64,000 bases of DNA, from positions 16,666,501 to 16,730,500 of the forward strand of contig NC_068971.1 in the NCBI RefSeq assembly GCF_016808095.1. The letters run 5' to 3'. A program made the position numbers and the translations under genes. Origin of the DNA: Vigna angularis. Lineage: Eukaryota > Streptophyta > Magnoliopsida > Fabales > Fabaceae. Positions 57,024 to 64,000 of the stretch are shown here, in pieces (positions within the stretch are counted from its first letter, which is position 1; the number at the start of each line of letters is the position of its first letter). The notes under the pieces were generated by a model, which saw only the letters and a program-made list of their open reading frames with translations, ran no database searches and was not told where the DNA came from.

Positions 57024-58705
57024 ATGGGGTCAAGCAGTTTTCTATGGAACTGTACTAAAAAATTTGTCACAGCTGCTGTCATCACTGTGACTGTGTCTGA
57101 TCGTTTTGCGACAGTTGTTCCTGTTCGAGGTGGCTCTATGTCTCCCACATTAAATCCTAAAACTGGTTCTCTGATGGAAGATGTTTTTGGTATTTTTCTC
57201 GCTGAAGGAGTTCATAAGAAAATATTACTTTTACATTTGCAGATTTTGTTGTTTGACCATTAATTACACTGCAGATGACTATGTTTTTGTTGAGAAATTT
57301 TGCCTTTTGGGGTACGAATTTTCAAATGGCGATGTGGTGGTCTTCCGGTACTGTTTTTTTGTCCGTCCTTTCCAAGTATTGTATTCTTAAAATTATATGT
57401 GCATTTATATGCCGTATCTTCCTTTCTTTTGTAAGATGTCTGGGAGATAATTTAGCAAGTGACTGTAGAGTCTTGTGAATTATCATGTCTTTGGATTAAT
57501 ATTGCATCACAGTCGGAATTGTTGGCAGTCGTTGATTTACACTGTATACTACCTGGCTTTTTAACATTAATAGATTATTGTGATCTAACCTATATTCATC
57601 GGTTGGCTCTTGCTAAAATGGATGCTAATTTTAAGATCTTGATCTATATTATTAAGACAATTTATGTTTCATTAGAATCTATATTTGATACCTATTTGTT
57701 TTTTTTTTTTTTTGAGTTTTAATTGGCATTGTGAAACTTTTGTAGCTCCCCAACGAATCACAAGGAGACACACATAAAAAGAATAGCTGCATTACCTGGT
57801 GAATGGTATGGCACTCATCATAACAACGATGTGATTCGGATCCCATTAGGACATTGTTGGGTTGAGGGAGACAACTCAGCCTCTAGCATTGATTCAAAGT
57901 CATTTGGACCGGTAAGTTGCTATTATCACTGAGTTTCTGGCATGTTACTGTTATGATGTCCAAAATGAAGCAAGAAAAATAAGTCTCGTGTAAAGGGTCA
58001 ATGCTTGAAATTAGAGAATACAAAATTGAGGAGGACTTCTAAATCGTACTTAGTTTAATATTACATTGTGAGTAAAACCTTAAGATTTCTGTTAACAGAT
58101 GAGCAGAAGAAATTATGGCTCATAATAATTACGGGGTAAAGCCTGACTGGCATGGCTTCTTTTGCTAGAAAAAGAATGAAGGTTTATATTATGTATCAAA
58201 TGCAATTGTGCTCACTTATTTCAAAGCATAGTAGAGCCGATGAGTCTTTCTGATTAATTTAAGGTCATTAAATTAGATTAGATTACATTACATTACTTAA
58301 TGTTTTCAATAAAAATGCTATTTACTATAGTTTCACCACCAGATCAAGTTAATAGTTTATATTCCACTGTCTTAGCTTGCCTAGTAACTGTGTCTTTTGG
58401 TGCACTTAGGCAAACCTTGACACTAAACTAGTCTAGCGGTCAAATTACCAAACTCTTTGTAGTTAGGAAGTTACAATGTTTGCGTTAGCAGAAAATATTT
58501 TCTAGTTGGCTGTTGTGGACTTTGTTTATCCTGTAACGTGAATTATAGTTAATGTTTTTTCTTATAATTTTGGTGTGACCTGATGAATTTGCAGATTCCT
58601 TTGGCCCTAATTCGGGGAAGGGTTACCCATATTGTGTGGCCTCCTCAAAGAATAGGAGCTGTCAAGAGTACTCCACCACAAAGATTATCTTCTGTATCGG
58701 AATAA
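57024..58705 (+). CDS. IMP2: Mitochondrial inner membrane protease subunit 2-like (S26 peptidase), 4 coding exons
   Basis: Inferred coding exons: 57024-57189, 57275-57347, 57746-57911, 58595-58705 (516 bases, 171 residues). The enzyme cuts sorting signals from proteins directed to the mitochondrial intermembrane space, as a heterodimer with IMP1. Visible features: a short hydrophobic N-terminal anchor (about residues 14-30), the serine nucleophile region GGSMSPTLNP (Ser38), the general-base lysine in THIKRIAALPG (Lys91), and the signal-peptidase box CWVEGDN followed by SFGPIPLALIRGRV. The length fits IMP2 (about 170 residues). GGSM in place of the more frequent GDSM is a small oddity. The second exon of the leader also contains an upstream ATG TGC ACC TAA at 57008. 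Confidence 0.9.
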
Positions 58706-58912
58706 GACTATTTTCGTTTCTGTATAATTGGATCCCACCTCTATTGTTTAGTGTCCTCAAATAATAGATGTGAAAGAACTACTCAAAAGAATCTGACGTG
58801 GTTCCCTTGGATGGGGAAAACGATTGTTATTACTGAAGTTGTGTCACGGGAAAGGGGACTTACATAACCTGTTGTTGATTTGCCTTAAACCTTGATTACT
58901 TAAAGTAGGTAC
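58706..58912 (+). other. IMP2 3' untranslated region
   Basis: Short non-coding stretch after the stop, ending at the copia-type insertion at 58913. The insertion may therefore provide the polyadenylation region. Confidence 0.4.
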
Positions 58913-59087
58913 TGTTAGATATATTATATCTTTTATCTTTATCTTTTATCTTTTAGTTAGTTTGTTATTATTTCTTATTTGTATTTTGGGCTTAGCCCAT
59001 ATTTCTTTTATTATAAATAGAGAACCCTATGTGTGTATTTAACACAAGGGAGATTAATCTCATATATAATTTTCACTATATTCAACA
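58913..59087 (+). repeat. 5' LTR of the TRIM-like element
   Basis: 175 bp; a 14-bp TATCTTT-type expansion explains most of the length excess over the 3' LTR. TTATAAATAGAG is the TATA-like site. Confidence 0.88.
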
Positions 59088-59824
59088 TGGTATCAGAGCT
59101 TAAGGTTCTTTTTTGAGAAAAAAGTTTCTGGTGCCTCTGCCACTACATCCGCCGCTGCCGGCAGCAGCGCCATCTACTGCCGCCGACGGTGCCATCGTCT
59201 ACCGCTATCACTACCGGAGTTCTAGTTTCGACTGATGATCACTTTGTTTTCATCGTCTCGGCCAGGCGACTGCCATGCCTTTAACGACGCCTTCATCGGA
59301 GTTCCTTTTAAAGTTATGGATTTGCTCCCTTTTTCGTTGTGCATTGTGGCATGTTTGGTAGTTGTTTAGAGCATCGATGTTGTTCTTTTTCCTTTTTCAG
59401 GTGTCTTGATTGGAGAATTTTGGATTTTTTATGGTTTCTCTTTCTTATTCATCCATGGCTTCTTCCGCTGGTGTCTCTTCTGACCTCATTTTTTTGTCAC
59501 CATTGTGTTTGACCTGTCTATATATGCTTTTTTCCCATGGAAAAGATGGTTCTTGTTAGTTTATTTATAGTCATGGTGACTCTTCAACAGTTACATCTTT
59601 ATCCATTGGCGGTGATTTGCAAGAGATTTACATGGAGCAACCTTCTAGATTTGTTGCTTAGGGGAGTCTTTTGGGTTGATATTTCGTCTTCTATGTCGTC
59701 TTGCAAATCATTAGCGATTTGGTGTCACTCGAGTGTAAAAGTAGATATTTTCACTAAGTTTTTATGGATTATATTAGTAACAAACTTTTGTACATACGAT
59801 TTGTTTGCACAACTTGAGGGGGAG

Positions 59825-59986
59825 TGTTAGATATATTATATCTTTTATCTTTAGTTAGTTTGTTATTATTTCTTATTTGTATTTTGGGTTTAGTCCATAT
59901 TTATTCTATTATAAATAGAGAACCCTATGTGTGTATTTAACATAAGGGAGATTAATCTCATATAATTTTCAGTATATTATTCAATA
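59825..59986 (+). repeat. 3' LTR of the TRIM-like element
   Basis: 162-bp partner of the 5' LTR, with about half a dozen substitutions and a changed terminal CA (ATTCAATA). Confidence 0.85.
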
Positions 59987-59991
59987 GGTCC

Positions 59992-61455
59992 AAACAAAAT
60001 GAATGATATCTTGAGTTCTCTTATAAACAGAAAAGATGAAACATTTATCATAACAATTGTTTCTACGGATATCTTAAGTCCAAATGTGATTTCCCCACTA
60101 GATATGCATAGCTGCCCGTAGATAAGTTAGCTAGCTATTTTTATTAAGAAATCATAACAAGTTTTAGTTTGGGAAAGTCAGTTTTAGTTATTTAAAAAAT
60201 TGATTATATGTTCTAAACCCGATAATTAATACCGTTAAATAAAAGTGATAAAGTTTTTTTGAAACAATTTTGATTCTAATTATAATGATATATACTTTTT
60301 TTAATAGCTTTTGGTGTTAGTATAAAATATACTGTCTTACCTTTACTAAATTAAATAATTGTATTACTTAACGAAGTATATTATTGTATGATCTTATATG
60401 AAAATATTCGTTCAAGAATAACCATATAATTTTGTAATCTTAGTTTTACAAAAATTATTGACCTTTTTTTGTATTTTTAAAAGGTTTAATTAAGTTTTAT
60501 GCCGCTTATAAATTTGGATATTTTTAAGTAATTTTTTTTTCTTGTATTGAGTGTTCAAAATGTCTACATTTTTCAATTGTATTTTTATTGTTTAAATATT
60601 TTGTTAACCGAATGATGCAATTATTATTTTGTATATTTTGTTTACTTGTTTAAATATTTTGTATATTTGTAGTTAATATAAATTGATATTAAGGTTAATA
60701 TAAAGTTGTCATACTTTTTAATAATTTTTCGTAAGTGGGATGGTAAGAAGATGAAGATACGGTTCATTATTTCATATCTATTTCTAAATAAAAAAATTAT
60801 TCTCATATTTAATGGGTATAATATTTTTATTTTTTTCTCATCAAATAACATGTATACTTGTATTCATGTTTGCACATTTTATTTCAACATCAAAATATAT
60901 TTTTGTTTTTTTTAATATCAAATATTTATAAGAAATTATAATTATAATTATAATTATATAAATTTTAAATTAGAATATAAATTGAGAACAACATATTTAT
61001 AAATTTCGCAAACATTAATGAAAAAAATTGGTAAAATTAAAAAATAATTTTAAAAAGTTAAAAAAAAAACAAGTATTCAAGTTTTAAAATATTTTAAATT
61101 TCTTTTTATTTCGTTTCTCTAAATTATAATGAAATCGTTTTTTCTTATAATAATAGTTAAAATACATGTCTGCATATGTGTTTACTTTTTTTTATGATCA
61201 TAAAAATAATAATATTTTTATTTTTATTATTATAATTATGAAATTAAATATAAATATTTTTTATAAATTTATTTAAAATAATTTTCATTTATTTTATAGG
61301 TAGTTTTATAATTAAAAAATGGTTTTAAGTTTAAAAACCCGGTTAAATTAAAAAATGGTAAAATTGCTAAAATAGTTATTTTAATTAAAAAAACTTTATC
61401 TAAAGGGGAAATTTGAAAAACAAACGTGGACATAAAAAAATAATCCCCTTACATA
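59992..61455. other. AT-rich intergenic DNA, nothing recognised
   Basis: No ORF with coding character, no clear repeat border. The composition is among the most AT-rich in the window. Confidence 0.5.
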
Positions 61456-61459
61456 AACA

Positions 61460-62880
61460 GGTTAAATGGGTTGGCCACTTACTCACTTAATTATAATTTT
61501 TTTTTCAAATCTAAAAAAAATTACATTTTTTTTGTTATTGAAATCTAAATAAATTTCACTCTAAAATGATGTTAAACTCCAAAGACAATTCAAAATAAAA
61601 AAAATACCCTACAATCCAAATGTAATTCAGAAACAAGCACAAAAAAAACAAACAAATAAGTTTCTAAAATTAATCATTTTTGTATCACTCATCCATTTAT
61701 AATATTATAGTCTTGAATGGATAAATCTATAATATTTCTCTCTGTTGAAACATTTTTTCTTTATCCCATTTACAACACAATAAAAAAAATAATATCGAAA
61801 TATAAAATTAATAAATAGTTAAATTAATTTAGGTGGGTTGGTGAGCTAACCCGCTCACCACGAGTTCAACCTGGGTGAGTCGGGTTCTAAGTAGACTGGG
61901 TTGAAAATTAGCTCGTGTCAAAAAATGACATTTTTTTCAAACACAACCCAACCCAAACCCATGGTTTCCCAGGTTGGCCCGCGAATTCTAACCCATTTTG
62001 ACACATATTTTTACCTATTTTTAGTGAATTAACTCTACTATATTTTTGCACATGTAAAATCTTTTATATTTTTACAAAGCCTACTATTTATTTTCTTATA
62101 AAAATATATTGACTTTTTAAACCTATAAATTATTTTTAAGTTTCATTCTAATCAAAACCTAATTACAAAACTTAAAATATTTATTATTTTTTCTTCAATC
62201 TCTAATGTTGACATAGGCATAGATTTAAAACTAGTTGTTAAATAAAATAAAATTATAAATGTTTAAAATATTTAATTTTATAATTATGTATTTGTATAAT
62301 AAAGAAATAAATTATATATTTAATCAGTTTATTTTATCTATGATATTATATAATAAGATCCGTGTTGTCAAAATAGGTTGTAATCCGCGGGTCAATCCAG
62401 TCCACCACGGATTTGGGTCGAGTTGGGCTTGAAAAAATGTAACTTTCTTATACGAGCTAGTTTTCAACTCGACCCACCTAATTTAATTTAATTATTTATT
62501 ATTTTTGTGTTTTAATATTATTAGTTAATATTTTTTTATTATATTGTAGATGGAGATAAATAAGATGTTTCAAGAGAGAAAAATATTATGGATTTATCCA
62601 TTCAAGACTTTAATCTTATAAATGCATAAATGATAGAAAAATTATCAATATTATAAACTTATTTGTTCATCTTTTGCGTTTGTTTTTGGATTACACTTGG
62701 ATTGTATGGTATTTTTTTTTTCAATTGTCTTTGGAGTTTAACGTCATCTTAGATTTTAGATTGAAAGTTATTTAGATTTGAATTAAAAAAATGGTAATTT
62801 TTTTTATTTAAAAAAGTTGTAATTAAGTGAGCCAATGAAAACTCGTTTAATCCACCAATCCATAGTGGGTCGTGTAACAT
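61460..62880. repeat. Long inverted repeat, two arms of about 520 bp
   Basis: The left arm (about 61460-61985) and right arm (about 62360-62880) are reverse complements with moderate divergence: GTCTTGAATGGATAAATC at 61712 pairs with GATTTATCCATTCAAGAC-like text at 62588, and AATTTAGGTGGGT at 61826 pairs with ACCCACCTAATTT at 62472. The inner borders (CATTTTGACAC / GTTGTCAAAATAGG) and the GGGTTGG/CGGGTC motifs resemble hAT-like repeats. The spacer is about 370 bases. No ORF. Confidence 0.75.
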
Positions 62881-62884
62881 CCCA

Positions 62885-64000
62885 AAATATAGTGATTAAC
62901 CATATCATAGTCGTCACATAATCGATAAGATAGAACAATTATAGACTAGAATATAAAGTACACTCTTTACGGTCTTCCAAAAATAACCATAGAATTTAAA
63001 ACTTTATATACAACCTATCTATTACAAAACTTTGTACAACACCATTCTAACTAAACTATATTGCAGCATTACCTCCATCCAACGCTTGTTCCAAGGAAAC
63101 ATCATCTCCCTCTACTTACATCCACATGATGATCATTGCAAAGGAAAGAACGCAACACATACAAAACACAAGCTCGCATACCTTAACATCTCGCTCAACG
63201 ACCATGCTGGCTATGCGAAAGTTCAGATAGGGTGTCACACCTCTCATCCACTCGCTGAGCGACTCCACTCGCTCAGCGAGTCTGCATAATTCTACAACAC
63301 TAAACAACAGAATTATGAACATGCACCTAAAATGACCAATTGTAAGTATTTTTCCCAACTTCTAACCCTCTTAGATTGTGTTATACAACTAAGTATACTC
63401 AATCAAGTGTGTCTAAACTCTACTAACATCATTCTCAAGTGTCTACTAACCAAATTAAGCTTCAAAAACCAACAATTTACAACTTATGAACCCAAATTGC
63501 ATTCTACCACTTTTGGTACATTTTCAAGTAACTTAGGGACTCTAACAAGTTCCAATTGACTTCCCAACATTTTCTAAACTGACCAAACACACACAAAGAC
63601 CCAAATTCAAATTTTCACTAGTACACTTCCTCAAAGTTAAATTCTAAACCAAGTAGGACTCTAGCTCATTACTACCACACTGATGAGTCAATATTTTCTT
63701 CACTTCACTTAGTTTATTGTGCTAGAATTAATTGGGGAATTGTGTTTAATTGTCCAGTATTTTCCCATTTTTCTTAATTGTGCTTAATTCGGTCATAAAT
63801 TCTTATTTTAATTAATTTGAATTTCTAAAACTAATTATTTATATTATTAAGTGCAGGGAAAATTTTGGAAATATTTTGGGACTTCAAGATAAATTGTGAC
63901 ATTAATTTTATTTTAAACAAAGAAGAATTTGCAAGGCTACCACATTTTTAAGCTAATGTCACGGCTACATATGTCCAATTGACATGTAACTCATTTTTGG
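62885..64000. repeat. LTR-like sequence running off the right edge
   Basis: It begins TGTAACATCCCAAAATATAG next to the inverted repeat and shares its start and the inner TCCACATGATGATCATTGCA region with the fragment at 14429-14800. It contains the palindromic pair ACTCGCTGAGCGACT / ACTCGCTCAGCGAGT (63250-63285). The right end is not in the window, so element class and orientation stay open. Confidence 0.5.

Larger units (their letters stand above)
58913..59986 (+). mobile_element. Short non-autonomous copia-type element (TRIM-like)
   Basis: The 5' LTR (58913-59087, 175 bp) begins TGTTAGATATATTA and ends TATTCAACA; the primer site TGGTATCAGAGC follows at once (59088). The polypurine tract GAGGGGGAG precedes the 3' LTR (59825-59986, 162 bp). 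Flanks are GGTAC and GGTCC, a target duplication with one mismatch. The 737-bp interior has a GCCGCC-rich leader like a copia 5' region and ends in a degenerate RNase H tail (VDIFTKF, TYDLFAQL). No gag or pol. It depends on an autonomous copia partner, probably of the family at 12678-12970. Confidence 0.9.

Overview
The window is plant nuclear DNA, most likely from a legume, perhaps a Phaseolus/Vigna relative. It is AT-rich, its genes are split by GT-AG introns, and it is full of LTR retrotransposons, Mutator-like (MULE) and hAT-like elements. The legume placement is an inference from repeat style (Ogre element, CCGAACGG-rich LTR sequence); no marker gene fixes the species.

Layout. 1-12,677: most of a Ty3/gypsy element of the Ogre/Tat type on the minus strand (extra ORF1, gag-protease, small intron, RT/RNase H, integrase, 2.1 kb 5' LTR), cut by the left window edge. 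It sits in the 3' end of an older Ty1/copia element (12,678-12,970). 12,971-18,900: repeat graveyard with LTR-like remnants, tandem repeats, a solo LTR with target-site duplication (15,705-16,856) and a chimeric rDNA fragment (18S plus, 25S minus). 18,942-20,055: hAT-like element carrying a broken cytochrome P450 fragment. 20,319-23,182: a MULE-type foldback element with 9-bp target duplication and inverted arrays of about 210-bp repeats.

Genes, all on the plus strand: a ROOT UV-B SENSITIVE 4-like gene (25,706-39,956; 15 coding exons, 500 codons) whose introns hold three LTR-element insertions and a GC-AG intron; an AIRP2-like RING E3 ubiquitin ligase (51,479-54,331; 5 coding exons, 262 codons); and a mitochondrial inner membrane protease subunit 2-like peptidase (57,024-58,705; 4 coding exons, 171 codons). 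Exon joins were chosen by reading frame and splice dinucleotides, and all three models come out divisible by three.

Between and after the genes lie a solo LTR with GC-rich 50-bp repeats (45,585-46,965), a MULE with a transposase-associated N-terminal ORF (47,169-50,000), a short non-autonomous copia element (58,913-59,986), a long inverted repeat (about 61,460-62,880), and an LTR fragment running to the right edge. The three genes show no functional link: plastid-type DUF647 protein, cytosolic ubiquitin ligase and mitochondrial protease. I found no tRNA gene, CRISPR array or prokaryote-type system.
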